Below, in pieces: positions 26,817 to 37,892 of a DNA stretch of 64,000 nt; position 1 is the stretch's first letter, and each line of letters starts with the position of its first letter. The DNA is taken from contig JAPXFQ010002671.1 in the NCBI GenBank assembly GCA_028564705.1, positions 1,426,001 to 1,490,000 of the forward strand, written 5' to 3'. The DNA comes from Apricaphanius iberus (lineage: Eukaryota; Chordata; Actinopteri; Cyprinodontiformes; Aphaniidae). Under the pieces are notes generated by a model, which worked only from the letters and a program-made list of their open reading frames with translations, was not told the DNA's origin and ran no database searches. The position numbers and the translations under genes were made by a program.

Positions 26817-26950
26817 CCATGGTACAGTTGGTGGTGAAGTGAGGTTCGATGGTGGCAGCATCGTCATTGGGGATCCGCTGATCGTAATTGGCTGAGATCC
26901 GAAAAGGCGATCCCCTGTTGGTCCCCAGGGTGAGGTGGACCACTGCCCAG
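26817..26950 (-). CDS. alk: alk exon encoding the end of the first MAM domain
   Basis: Internal exon just upstream, in transcript order, of the LDLa exon. On the minus strand it follows a strong polypyrimidine tract ending in ggcag and ends at ATGG|gtaagt. It is 134 bp (human exon 5 is about 128 bp). It starts at the third base of a codon whose first two bases are on the previous exon, and ends in phase 1; both agree with the human gene as I recall it. The protein segment carries W-A-V, then SPFRISANYD and a terminal TTNCTM. These align with W-T-V, NPFRVALEY and the KNCSEG segment of human ALK, closing the first MAM domain in the extracellular region. The larger open frame at 26791-27186 looks like a single-pass membrane protein, but its leucine-rich 'membrane segment' is the translated polypyrimidine tract of the intron. 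The preceding exon was not found in the window. Confidence 0.85.
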
Positions 26951-29900
26951 CTGCCGAGGAGAGAAAGCAGGAGTAGGATCAGCGCAATGAGCAGACACCA
27001 TGGTGGACCGAAACAGCAACAGCATCTATGGGGGTTCGGTGTTAACAGGGTCTGGGTCGGCTCAGTGGATGCTCGCGGAGTCTCTGAGGGAGGACTGTCC
27101 AGGGCTTCCCTGGAAGTCGACACTGGGACTTCCTCTTCCCCTTCCATTTTAGGAGGGTCCCCTTCTTCCTTCCTCTGCTGATGCATAGCCCACTTTTAAA
27201 GCCCACCTTACAAGATAATCCAGTTCAGGTAGCGATCTGTGCCTTTTTGAAAAAGGAAAATGACAGCAGGTGTGCAGCTGAAAAACAACACCACCACACT
27301 CGGGTAAAGTGTCCTGCGTTAGAGAGCCGCTGTCCTGCACTGAATGCTTTCCTTCCTCCACCAGTTACAGGCTTTGTGCCCTTCTACCGGCTCTAATTTT
27401 ATTAAACAAATTGCGTTGATTTCCCCCCTGCCTCCAAGCTCATCAACAATTCCTCTCTCTCTTTTCCTCCCTGTCTTCCTCTTTTTCTCCTCCCCCCATT
27501 TACTGCCCATCCCCTCAGTTACAAGTCTAGGCATTAAATATAAGCACACCCCTGTAAACACATTTCACTGATGAGATTTTTTTGGTTTTCTTTTACAAGC
27601 ACCATACGTTTGCAGGCTGACTGTGACCACCTGCTCATGTTAGCAAGAATTACTATATTACACGTGTCACAAATGCCTGGTCACATAATAAACGCTTCAG
27701 AGCACCAATCCTCAAAGAAAACTAAAAGAAAAACAAAAGCATATGTTTTCAAATTTTAGGATATACCTTAATTTTAATAGTAACAATTAAATTCCTACTA
27801 TTTTATTTGTCTCTTTGAAGATTAGAGGTTGAGAAGATGTTTCAGGACAATTTAACTGGGTAACATTTGACGACTAATAATTGTAATTGTAATTGTTCCC
27901 CTCCAGTAGGTGGCGTTCCCAATAACCACTTACGCAGAAAAATATTCTGAAGATTTCAGATTGTCAGTCTTTACTAGACAAAGTCAACATGCAGAATCTG
28001 TGTAAATGGAAATCTAAGCATACCTGTGCTGTTTCCTGTTTCTGAGTAAATTAACAGCATATGTTCTATGCAAGATTGAACAACTGTGGCTTATTGGGAA
28101 GCACTGAAGGAGAAAGCCGCTAAGAAAAAAAAAGGTAGCTTAAGTTAGGTTAGCACAGATGTTTGAACCTCAAGATCTCTGGAAAAATTGTCTACTGATA
28201 GACGAAAGCTAAGTAGAGAAGCTTGGGCATGATCTACTTCAGTAAGCTAAGAGAAGACTTAGCAAAGTACCAACAGCATCCAACAAGTCGTACCGACTGG
28301 AAAGCATGGCATTGGAGGAGTGATTATGTGGGTGTATGAGCTGAGCATAAACTCCTCTGCTTGGCAGCAAAAACTAGTTTCAAGAGAACATCAATCTCCT
28401 TTAATCAAGTGGCTGCTTTGTGTATTTCTAAACACACTTTATTATACTTTTACATTCAGTCCACCTTCCATTAGTAACCAAGAAGCCGTGTATATTAATT
28501 TATAGGAGTTTGGAGAAACTGGATTCTCTTACTTAAATGCATCAAATCTTAAAGGCTAAAACGGCGTGCTATTAATAAAACAAGTATTTACTTTCCAGGA
28601 CCGGATCTGTTTTCACAAGCGACACAAAACAACAAAGGGAATAAATATGGAAATGTTTTCCTCTTTTATAAAGATTTTAAATGGCCTAAAAACGGTTTGT
28701 ATTATAATGCTGCGAGAATTCAGCATAACCCAACATTTCAATTATGATGAGCACGCTGGAAAATAGGAACCCCCCTGTGTTTGTTGAGGAACTTATTTTA
28801 TGCTTTGTTACTCTAGTAAATAGGATTGCACATTTACACACAAACAGGCTGAAAATGTTTTGCTTATTTCCCAAATGTCGAGGCTCCAACTCAACATTTC
28901 TACATCATGCTTTCCCCAGTTGCTCTCACCTTTGCCCTGTCACTTTACTCAGACAATTTTATGTTGTCCTTTGCTTTTATCATCCCAACACAGTTCAGGG
29001 CAGAGGGGGGATGCTGACCAAATAGGAAATTATGTTGCAGCACCAGAGTGCACGGCTATGAAGCACATCTGCAGTGTTGTACCTGATCCCTGCTATGTCC
29101 CATAATAGGGAGGAAATGAAACCCTGGATACAGTGAGTGATGTCACTGTTTCCGTGATAACCTTGAAATTATTGCCCTGAGTAATATTTGCAGTAGCTAC
29201 TGTTAGTAAAATCCTAACCAGTTTAGCCACAGGTAAAAACAAACAAAAAAAACAAAAAAACAATTGCCTTTTTGGGTGAAACCTCTGCATTAAGCTGCAT
29301 CACAGATACATGTGAAATATATTCAGCAAATATTTTGACATGGACCATGATTCTGCTAAAATCGACAGAGTTCTTAGTTCAGAGTGAGAAATTTAAACAC
29401 AATCTACTAAATTACAGAAAATATTCCACTCATGTCCAGGGGTGTTTAATAATTTTTATGGTTTATTGTGGTTACGTCTCTTCAGGCGCTCAGAGGACTG
29501 ATTAACTGAGCAGGAGATCAGAGCGGAGCTGAGCTGCCAAAGAACATCACTCAAACATTTAAATCTTATTATTATCAGACCATCCAAGCAAGCCACCGTG
29601 GTCCTAAATATAAATAAATGAAATATAAATGAATGCTCATGTCTCTTCTTCTGAGATTTATGTAAATGACTAATCCGCAGGCTGATGTTAGTAATTCTCA
29701 TTGTCCTATTGTGTCCAGTAACAGCCTGTTGGTTAGTTGAAATCAGCTGACCTTTGTTCAAAATGCTTTTTGGTAAATTATGGCTTAAAAAAACAAACAA
29801 AAAAAAAAACAGTAAAAAAACAACCCAGCACTGACCAACAAATTTTTTTTGCCCATTTGACAGTCCTCATTTGATAATGCTTTTCATTTCTGCTCCCTCA

Positions 29901-31184
29901 GTGCTTGGCTCTGGTTATTATCTGGCTTTTCATTTTCATTTGCTGTGTTTTCTTGTTAGTGAGGATGTGGGATGTTTGTGTCCTAACTGCATTACGGTTT
30001 ATTTGTCTTGTGGGTTCTGGTTTCTATTAGCTGAAGGCCTCATCTGCTAGGACAAACAGCATATATAAGAGAGGAAAAGATGTGTCTTCTTCAGAGAGCT
30101 TCAACAGAGATGTTGGAGTAAAGCAAGGCTATAATATGAAACTTGTTTTAAAATATTAGACGTCTAAAGTTTATTAGTTTGCAAAACCTATACATTTTAG
30201 TTTTAATTTAAGCTAAGGATATTGGTTCTGTCAACCATTATTCTTATTCGTTGTTTGCAAAGTGTCCAGTCGTGATTGATAATGCTATATACATTTATAT
30301 GGGCTGCATTAAGACTTAATGTATAAACTAAAGTTAAAAGTTGCAAATCAAGTCTAGATTCCACACAGAAATTACATTACATTTTCATGTAATTTTGTCT
30401 ATTTTAGCAATGACACTAATCCTAAAGCTAAACTCGCTGGCAAGCTGAAGCAGTTGTTGCAGATGATAGACACATCTAGCTCTGGTTGTCAGGGGAAAAA
30501 GTTTGCATTAGAATTTGTGAGAATAAATCTGAAAAAAAAAACATTTTTTTCAGTGAAATTGCATGTTTTAACTAGATTAGCACCAGCACTAATGTGAAAG
30601 CTGAAGTTTCCAGCAAGCTGAGTATCCTAACCTTGTGGTGTTAGCATCTGATAAACAATTATACTTATCTTTGGTACTCAAAGAAACAGATTGAATTTCA
30701 CCTTATTAGATTTGAAAATGTTACCACCATTTTAATTGTTCTATGCTTTAATCATTCTTATTTTTTCTTTGTAACTTGAAGGAAAAAACAGATGATGAAA
30801 GAAACAGTGATGTGAGTGTTGGTAATGAGGACCAAGCAAAAGTTATCTTTTATAGAGTGAATACTCTGAATCCATTAAACCTGTTTGTGTGCAGTGATTG
30901 ATGCCATTATGCTTTAATTATATATTTTAGATGTAAATTTAGGTAACCTGGTAGGCAAGTGTTAAAAGTTGGTTATGATTCTGTTGCTAACAAACTGTGC
31001 AGATGATCCATTCTTAATTTGAGAATTAAAATCCAAAAATACTGCCTATTGCATCTACAAGGGTCTGAGAATTAAGACAAAATAAAAATATTTAGAATTT
31101 AAGTAATTAGAAATCAATCATTTGTTTTGTTCAGTTTTTTTCTCATTTGATTAAAGTAAAGGTTGGTTAAATTGTACCACAAAG
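26951..31184 (-). other. Upstream alk intron, nothing recognised
   Basis: Begins at the acceptor of the MAM1-end exon. No ALK exon 4-like coding segment (expected to end GG|gt) was found among the donor-like sites inspected. Poly-A/C-rich tracts occur near 29240 and 29790-29820. Confidence 0.45.
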
Positions 31185-31368
31185 TTCTTCACACTACACT
31201 CAGGCAAACTGCATTTCAGCCACATCGGCCCTGGGGCACAATGACAAAAGCGAAGCTACGGAGACAGGTGGGTGAAGTGTCTTGCCAAAGGTCAACAACC
31301 AATATGGACAGAACGCGGTTCGAAACGGCAGGACAGGATCCTACATTCTGAGCCACAGTCGCCCCAAT
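31185..31368. repeat. Degenerate teleost interspersed repeat
   Basis: Contains gtgaagtgtcttgccaaagg, a gttcgaaacgg block and a terminal ctgagccacagtcgcccc. This is a degraded form of a fish repeat family that usually ends in gagccacggtcgcccc. Confidence 0.6.
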
Positions 31369-32656
31369 TACTCAGACCATTAGATAAATTAGTCACAAAT
31401 AAATTGACATGAGGATAAGAGGGCAGATGGATGGATGGACTAAAAAGAAATGGATAAGGATAGAAAATTGAATAGATGGATGAATGATTCCTGAGTATCT
31501 GTACATGCTGGGTCAGAATCACAAACAGATAAAGAAACCAACAAACTGTGTGTGATCATTTCAATTTCAAATGATAAAAACAAAAACTAACCTTATTATA
31601 CTACAAAACACAGGATAGCGAAAACATGTAGTATTTGATACTAAAAAGCAATCTAAGACAGGTGCTCAAACCAAAATGCCCTAAGCAAATACAAGGCTTT
31701 CAATCACACCGCAACATTCAACTTCAAGTACCCTGTTCAATGTATCTGCTTTAAAACTAAGATGAGACAGAATGGAAACTCCTTTACATGGTAATGGGAT
31801 TTTTAAACCCTATGAGACATGGTCATGTGTTTCAATCACACAGGTTCTTTTTCGATACAAGGCTTTTTTTTTCAGCGTCGCCAAGATGAGGCTGATTGAA
31901 AATGATACTGCAAACAAATAGGTGCGCATGCAGGTGGCAGGGGTTAAGAGCTTACGAGATGGGCCGCTGAGGAGGCGGCTGCTGCTGACATGACTGCTGG
32001 TGGAAGTGGGTTCTCTGCTTGAGTCACATTGATTTCGACTGTCAAACCAGTCTGTACACAACAGGCTCAGGGTGATATGTTAGGAGGAGGACAGATTATG
32101 CAGGATGGTGCTGCCATGTCATGGATGAATTAATCCTTCCTTCCCAAACTCGGAGACTTAAGTTACTGATCGACTATGTTTTTCTTTTAGTTAAACCAAA
32201 AAGCATTCTCTTACACTTAGTATGGGAAACATATAGCACATTTTAGGAACACTGTATCCTTTTCCCTTGAACACCCGGCCCCCGTTTCATAGTGAAGCTT
32301 TATGAACACTATAAACTTTATAAGACCAGCTCAGGGTATAGTAACGGTCAGGCCTTTATGATTTCACACACTACAACTCGGGATTGCACTCAAGGCAAGT
32401 GTGAGCTATTGTGAATTCAGACGAGACCCACCTGAAAACATCCATCTTACGTGTCTGAATAACGTAAAATTACTCCGTGACTGAAAAACGAATCAATCTG
32501 CCACAAGAAAATTATAGACGATGAAAGCAGGCCCTGACATACAAACAAACAGGCACAAAAAACATAACAGGTATACACTCTAATACGAAATTAAAGATGA
32601 ACACAGAAACACAAAGCTGAGGAATGACTGCAGAACAAGTGAATAATTCTAAAATG
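31369..32656. other. Intron sequence, nothing recognised
   Basis: Short GATGGATG run near 31426-31440, otherwise unannotated AT-rich sequence. Confidence 0.4.
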
Positions 32657-32670
32657 TATAATTTGAAGAA
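32657..32670. repeat. Left target-site duplication of the Penelope-like composite
   Basis: tataatttgaagaa, repeated exactly at 35533-35546 beyond the other end of the composite. Confidence 0.8.
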
Positions 32671-32746
32671 AAAGCTTGTGAATATTCTCATTCATCCAGG
32701 TCATGGTTATCTCAAGGAAATTTCAATCAAACGCAACTGGACTTGG

Positions 32747-32795
32747 TAATTTGTCTTGGAAGACGTTTCACCTCTTATCCAAGAGGCTTCATCAG
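32747..32795 (-). ncRNA. Hammerhead-ribozyme-like core in the Penelope 3' region (minus copy)
   Basis: Mirror of the plus-strand block. On the minus strand it reads CTGATGA (complement of 32789-32795), the CCTCTT/AAGAGG hairpin, then GAAAC (complement of 32765-32769). It has the same limits: helix I is not evident. Confidence 0.42.
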
Positions 32796-33019
32796 TTCAT
32801 GCTCGCTGCTGACCAGGCTGGGACTGGTCCAACTAACTGGTGTGGAGACTCAGCTATTTAACCTCTTGAACAAGAATCATTATGTCATTGGATCCTTTGT
32901 GCTCCATGTCTTAACGACGGTCGTTGGCGTGCCGCCTATTGGTGGAGGTTAGGTTTCGGCTTCATTAGTGCCCTATTGTGTTATAACGACAGTCGTTGGA
33001 GTCACAGTTGTTTCTGTTA

Positions 33020-34672
33020 TTAGAGGCTAATTTGTTTGAATCTTCTAGGGAGGGATGAAAGGGCAGCATTGTAAATTGGAGATAGGTGATGTCTCAGGCC
33101 TCCTCCTCTGTTTAGCGATGGTTTCTCTACTTTTACATAGATGGCTTCTTTTACTCCTCTTTCAAACCATCTGTCCTCTCTGTCTAATATCTGGACATTG
33201 CTGTCCTCAAAGGAGTGAGCTTTCTCCTTGAGATGTAAATGAACAGCAGAGTCCATGCCTGAGGAGTTAGCTCTCCTGTGTTGGGCCATGCGTTTGTACA
33301 GTGGTTGTTTGGTTTCACCAATGTAGAGGTCCTTGCATTCTTCATTGCATTGGATTGCATACACCAGGTTGCTTTTGTGTGTGTGTGGTGTTCTGTCCTT
33401 GGGATGTACTAGTCTCTGTCTGAGTGTGTTGCTGGGTTTGAAATACACAGGGATACTGTGTTTGTTAAAAATCCTCCTGAGTTTTTCAGAAATCCCAGAC
33501 ACATATGGAATGACTACATTGTTTCGTTTGTTTTCTTTTTCTTTTTCAACCACTTTGTTGGCTTTCCTTCTGGAATTAGCTGCAGTTTTCACAAAAGTCC
33601 AGCTGGGGTAACCACAAGTTGTGAGGGTGTCTCTCACGTGCTTGCGTTCTTCCCCTTGGGCCTGTGAGCTGGTGGGTATGTTATCAGCTCTGTGTTGCAG
33701 GGTCCTGATAACACTAAGCTTGTGTTCCAGTGGGTGGTGTGAGTCAAAAAGTAGGTATTGGTCTGTGTGTGTGGGTTTTCTGTATACCCCAATGTGGAGC
33801 CTTCTGTCCTTTCTCCTCTGGACGACACAATCTAAAAAGGGCAAACTATTGTCCTTGACATCTTCTCTGGTGAATTTGATGTTTCTGTCCACTGAGTTTA
33901 TGTGTTCAGTAAAGGCTTGCACCTCTTTGGTTTTGATTTTAACCCATGTGTCATCTACGTATCTGAACCAGTGGCTAGGTGTTATTCCTTCAAAGGAGTT
34001 CAAAGCTCTGCACTCTACCTCCTCCATGTATAAATTTGCCACAATTGGAGAAACTGGTGAGCCCATGGCACAGCCGTGCTTCTGTCTATAAAACTTGCCA
34101 TTGAACTGGAAATATGTGGTATTCAGGCACAATTCCAGGAGTTGGCAAATGTGTTCTGGTTTGAGTTTTGTTCTGTTTTGGAGGGAGTTGTCCTGTGTAA
34201 GTCGTTCTCTTACTGTGACCAAAGCCTCCATGGTAGGAATACAGGTGAACAATGAAGTCACGTCATAGGAAACCATTGTCTCATCTGGATCCATTTTTAG
34301 ATTCCGGACTTTGTTCACAAAGTCTATGGAGTTTTGGATGTGGTGTGGGGTGTTGCCTACCAGAGGTGCCAGGATATTAGCTATGTGTTTGGCTATATTG
34401 TACGTGACAGAGTTTATACTGCTGACAATGGGCCTGAGCGGGGCCCCTTCTTTATGGATCTTGGGGAGTCCATATAGGCAAGGAATTGAGTCCTGGGGGT
34501 ACAGCCGGTAGTATTGCGTTTTGTCAATCATGCCTTCTTTTTGCAGTTGTTGTAGACATTCTATCACCTTCTTTTTGTACCCACTCGTGGGGTCTCGTTT
34601 CAGAGTTTCATACGTGTTAGAGTCATTCAGTAGTGCAAAGATCTTGGTGTGGTAATCAGTTGTATTGAGCAC
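33020..34672 (-). CDS. Penelope-like element reverse transcriptase with GIY-YIG endonuclease (5'-truncated)
   Basis: Selfish retroelement protein that primes reverse transcription at a nick made by its own endonuclease. The 550-aa frame has LYGLPKIHKEG...LRPIVSS (about residues 66-85), SYDVTSLF (135-142), GCAMGSPVSPI (200-210) and the catalytic YVDD (238-241), the order of a Penelope-type RT. A linker leads to a C-terminal GIY-YIG nuclease with VYAI (437-440), a CNEEC cysteine pair (442-446), LYIGE (449-453), His residues at 478 and 480, and a KEAIYVK glutamate segment (508-514). The true frame is open further upstream, to an in-frame stop in the palindrome spacer. That extension includes ILPADKG, a motif typical of the N-terminal part of these proteins, so the annotated Met is not the original start and the N terminus is missing. 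No internal stop or frameshift was seen. It lies antisense to the plus-strand partial copy and in the same sense as alk. Confidence 0.9.
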   Translation of the reverse strand: MLNTTDYHTKIFALLNDSNTYETLKRDPTSGYKKKVIECLQQLQKEGMIDKTQYYRLYPQDSIPCLYGLPKIHKEGAPLRPIVSSINSVTYNIAKHIANILAPLVGNTPHHIQNSIDFVNKVRNLKMDPDETMVSYDVTSLFTCIPTMEALVTVRERLTQDNSLQNRTKLKPEHICQLLELCLNTTYFQFNGKFYRQKHGCAMGSPVSPIVANLYMEEVECRALNSFEGITPSHWFRYVDDTWVKIKTKEVQAFTEHINSVDRNIKFTREDVKDNSLPFLDCVVQRRKDRRLHIGVYRKPTHTDQYLLFDSHHPLEHKLSVIRTLQHRADNIPTSSQAQGEERKHVRDTLTTCGYPSWTFVKTAANSRRKANKVVEKEKENKRNNVVIPYVSGISEKLRRIFNKHSIPVYFKPSNTLRQRLVHPKDRTPHTHKSNLVYAIQCNEECKDLYIGETKQPLYKRMAQHRRANSSGMDSAVHLHLKEKAHSFEDSNVQILDREDRWFERGVKEAIYVKVEKPSLNRGGGLRHHLSPIYNAALSSLPRRFKQISL

Positions 34673-34743
34673 AACTGTGCACCTACCTTTGTCTGCTGGA
34701 AGGATTGTGATGTTGTGCTCCTTGCTCAGTGCTCAACAGTGCT

Positions 34744-35222
34744 CAAGGAGCACAACATCACAATCCTTCCAGCAGACAAAGGTAGGTGCACAGTTGTGCT
34801 CAATACAACTGATTACCACACCAAAGAGACTAGTACATCCCAAGGACAGAACACCACACACACACAAAAGCAACCTGGTGTATGCAATCCAATGCAATGA
34901 AGAATGCAAGGACCTCTACATTGGTGAAACCAAACAACCACTGTACAAACGCATGGCCCAACACAGGAGAGCTAACTCCTCAGGCATGGACTCTGCTGTT
35001 CATTTACATCTCAAGGAGAAAGCCCACTCCTTTGAGGACAGCAATGTCCAGATATTAGACAGAGAGGACAGATGGTTTGAAAGAGGAGTAAAAGAAGCCA
35101 TCTATGTAAAAGTAGAGAAACCATCGCTAAACAGAGGAGGAGGCCTGAGACATCACCTATCTCCAATTTACAATGCTGCCCTTTCATCCCTCCCTAGAAG
35201 ACTCAAACAAATTAGCCTCTAA
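34744..35222 (+). pseudogene. Second Penelope-like copy, RT domain deleted, endonuclease kept
   Basis: Inverted relative to the full copy. It starts with the same ILPADKG-coding segment, then jumps at 34824/34825 from codons of TTDYHTK to the RLVHPKDRTPH segment, which lies past the RT in the other copy. About 1.23 kb is missing. The endonuclease part (VYAIQC, CNEEC, LYIGE) runs intact to the same C-terminal KQISL, with an RRL where the other copy has RRF. The junction puts the 5' and 3' parts out of frame. A continuous 185-aa frame from 34665 crosses the palindrome centre, but its first 50 or so residues come from the wrong frame. It encodes no polymerase. Confidence 0.8.
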
Positions 35223-35446
35223 TAACAGAAACAACTGTGACTCCAACGACTGTCGTTATAACACAATAGGGCACTAATGAAGCCGAAACCTAACCTCCAC
35301 CAATAGGCGGCACGCCAACGACCGTCGTTAAGACATGGAGCACAAAGGATCCAATGACATAATGATTCTTGTTCAAGAGGTTAAATAGCTGAGTCTCCAC
35401 ACCAGTTAGTTGGACCAGTCCCAGCCTGGTCAGCAGCGAGCATGAA

Positions 35447-35502
35447 CTGATGAAGCCTCTTGGATAAGAGGTGAAACGTCTTCCAAGACAAATTACCAAG
35501 TC
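35447..35502 (+). ncRNA. Hammerhead-ribozyme-like core in the Penelope 3' region (plus copy)
   Basis: CTGATGA (35447-35453) is followed by a hairpin with CCTCTT and AAGAGG arms (35456-35471), then GAAAC (35473-35477) and, 22 nt later, GTC (35500-35502). This is the order of the catalytic core of a hammerhead ribozyme. Such ribozymes are known from Penelope-like elements. A helix I pairing that would close the fold was not found, so activity is doubtful. The minus copy has the same block at 32747-32795. Confidence 0.45.
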
Positions 35503-35532
35503 CAGTTGCGTTTGATTGAAATTTCCTTGAGA

Positions 35533-35546
35533 TATAATTTGAAGAA
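35533..35546. repeat. Right target-site duplication of the Penelope-like composite
   Basis: Second copy of tataatttgaagaa. Its first base also belongs to the shared arm, so the exact edge is ambiguous by one position. Confidence 0.8.
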
Positions 35547-35732
35547 GCTGGCTATTTCAATTAATCTACAAAGAGCCATATAAATGCTCTAGAGACTTGA
35601 AATGTGAAAAACTTCACAATGTCTTCATAATTTTGCTGTTGCTTGAAATCACAAAGAAGGTATGAGCATTATACTATTAATAGAGAGCTTTGAGCTCTTT
35701 TCCCCGATCAAAGTTGGAAATTTGGAGTATTA

Positions 35733-35815
35733 AATGGTAAATGGGCTGAATTTATTCTGTTTAGCACTTTTCTAGTCATGCTGAGCACTCAAAGCACTTT
35801 ACACTGGACAAAAGT
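35733..35815. repeat. Fragment of a teleost interspersed repeat
   Basis: ggtaaatgggctgaatttat, a gcacttttctagtc segment and actcaaagcactttacac match the usual start of a fish repeat family whose other end is seen at 31185-31368. Confidence 0.6.
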
Positions 35816-37892
35816 TCAATATTTAATAATAATAATAATGCATTCAGGCACTAGCAACTGAACTATTCATATTAAAAGGTACAATTGTTTATTTTTATTT
35901 TTAATGTATAGTTCTCTGTTCACTTGGGATGGAATAAATATTTTAAATAAAAAATAAATAGATTTAAGCTGAATATATTGTCATTTTCAAAATCTGACAG
36001 GTAAAAAGAGATTATGATCAGAATTTCTTACCCTGTCGGTCAAAAGCTAAAATGTCAAACACAATTTATTGTAAATGCTGCACTTCCGGCTAATAACTCA
36101 TGGACACGCCTGACCAACTTAACCCATAAACTTCACAGTAAGGATTAAAATAAATATAATTCATCCAATCTACTGGACACTCCAAAAACTTTCTTTAAGA
36201 CCATGACTTAACATATGCAGAAATTACTACCTATTCAAGTCAAAGTCAGATGGAAGGATAATTTCCAGTAATGCGCTGGGCATTCCATTGTCTGTTGGCC
36301 TCTGCTGGTTTTTCAATCTTTATTTTTTATCTCCTTGGTGTGTTTGACCTGGTATTAAATAAAAATGTAAAAGAAGGCGATCTCTGGCACTGAATAAATG
36401 TCGTCCGATGAAGTTTTAGGGGAAAAAAATCAAATAAGTTAAACGCAACAGTTAACACAAACAAGGAATACAAATTAACATCTGAAACATTACTCGTTTT
36501 TATTCCGGAAACTTTTTAAAAATAATGCTAAATTAACACTATGTAAATACAGGTTTTAAACAATACTCGTGGGGGCCAAGCAAACTACTCTGAACTATAA
36601 GACTAATAAATAGCAAGTGAAGCAACGAACCATGAGCCCTTTAAAATTCAACAAAACATGATCCTAGTTTGTTTACTGTTGATTGGCTGGTTGTTTCACT
36701 TCAGTGCCCATTTTCGCTTTGATATTTTCTACTAGTTTTATCAAGCTGAAAGAATTACTTTAAAAAACATATCAGCAGTTAAGCAAAGGAGAGGGAGCAG
36801 GTAATTGTAGCAAAAATAGAATAAGAAGCAGAGGCCGTTTAGCCATCTGGAAGGGTGGCAATAAAAAAATAAAAAGCTAAAAGAAAAACATTCCGTTAGA
36901 CTTTGTGCAATGCCATGTGGGTTACTCAATTTCTGACGGTTCAGTGTTATGAAATTTAGATTTATGAAATTTTTGTAGGGAGAAACATGATGGAAAAACA
37001 ATGTGGAAGAAATAAAATAATTGTTGAACCAAATTGATATTTTAACATAGAAAATTAAAAGAAAGCCAAGGTCCAGAAAAAAAGTAAGACTTTCAGAGAC
37101 CTCTGGGGAAGTCTTGTTCACTTTTAAAAGTTCTTAAATATTTTTGTTGGTGTGAAGGTAAATAGGTTCCTCAGTGTGGACATTTTATCCTTTCCACATT
37201 TTGTAGACACAGCAGCCTCAAAGCTGCATGTTTAACAAGACAAATTCAAACTGAGTTTCTGTGTAACCAACATTACTTTCATTCTGATATCCTTTGTGTT
37301 GCTGTCAGATAGAATGATTCATTTGCTGGATTAATGATCATGATCTCTTAAATCACTGCACAGCAGAGAAGCATGGAGCCTTTATGTGTTTTTTTCTTTT
37401 CTGAGGAAGGAATTGGTAAATTCTTCACTTACCTTGTGAATGACATGAAAAATCCACATTAGGGAACTTCTTTTTTAAGGAATATAGCATAGTTCATCAT
37501 TAAAAGTAATTATTGTACAATGGATAACACACTTTAAACAGCATTTTATTTACAGCTGCTAATTTCAATGTATACCCAACACAAGCGATGTCAGAAAATG
37601 ACAATACTTAAAATATTGGTAAGAAATCAAACATGTTTTACCCTTTCAACAGCACAACATTTTTTAAGTTTAATAGCACTATTGCGTAAACATAATTTAA
37701 TTTGAAACAATCATACTGGCTGTTAATGCATTGTTCATTAATTGTCATAAAATCTACATTGAATACTTTATTTTGGTATCAGATCCTACTTTCAAATAGA
37801 GTTTAACTGAAGATGCCAAGGCTCAAGTATTCAAATGAACTCAGGGCTGAGCAAAAAGGCATAGCTCTTGATTTACCACTCAATCTACGTTC
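35816..37892. other. Intron sequence, nothing recognised
   Basis: AT-rich with several A-rich tracts; no splice-flanked coding segment. Confidence 0.4.

Larger units (their letters stand above)
32671..35532. mobile_element. Composite palindromic Penelope-like retroelement insertion
   Basis: Two Penelope-like copies joined head to head. The minus-strand copy (32671 to about 34724) keeps reverse transcriptase and endonuclease. The plus-strand copy (34744-35532) has lost 33418-34645-equivalent sequence, that is, the RT region. The inverted arms are 32709-33417 against 34825-35533 (both 709 bp) and 34646-34724 against 34744-34824, around a 19-nt spacer at 34725-34743. A 14-bp direct repeat, tataatttgaagaa, occurs once on each side (32657-32670 and 35533-35546), so the two copies entered as one unit. 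By eye the arms are nearly identical, which suggests a recent event. The left end has about 38 bp before the shared arm that the right end lacks. Confidence 0.85.

Noticed and set aside
26951..27186. N-terminal half of a 131-aa minus frame resembling a single-pass membrane protein (CCCCFGPPWCLLIALILLLL)
   Set aside because: The hydrophobic run is the translated polypyrimidine tract and branch region before the acceptor at 26951; only the last third is coding, as an ALK exon.
33333..34091. Plus-strand frames of 92 and 156 aa opposite the reverse transcriptase
   Set aside because: Antisense shadows of the Penelope ORF.
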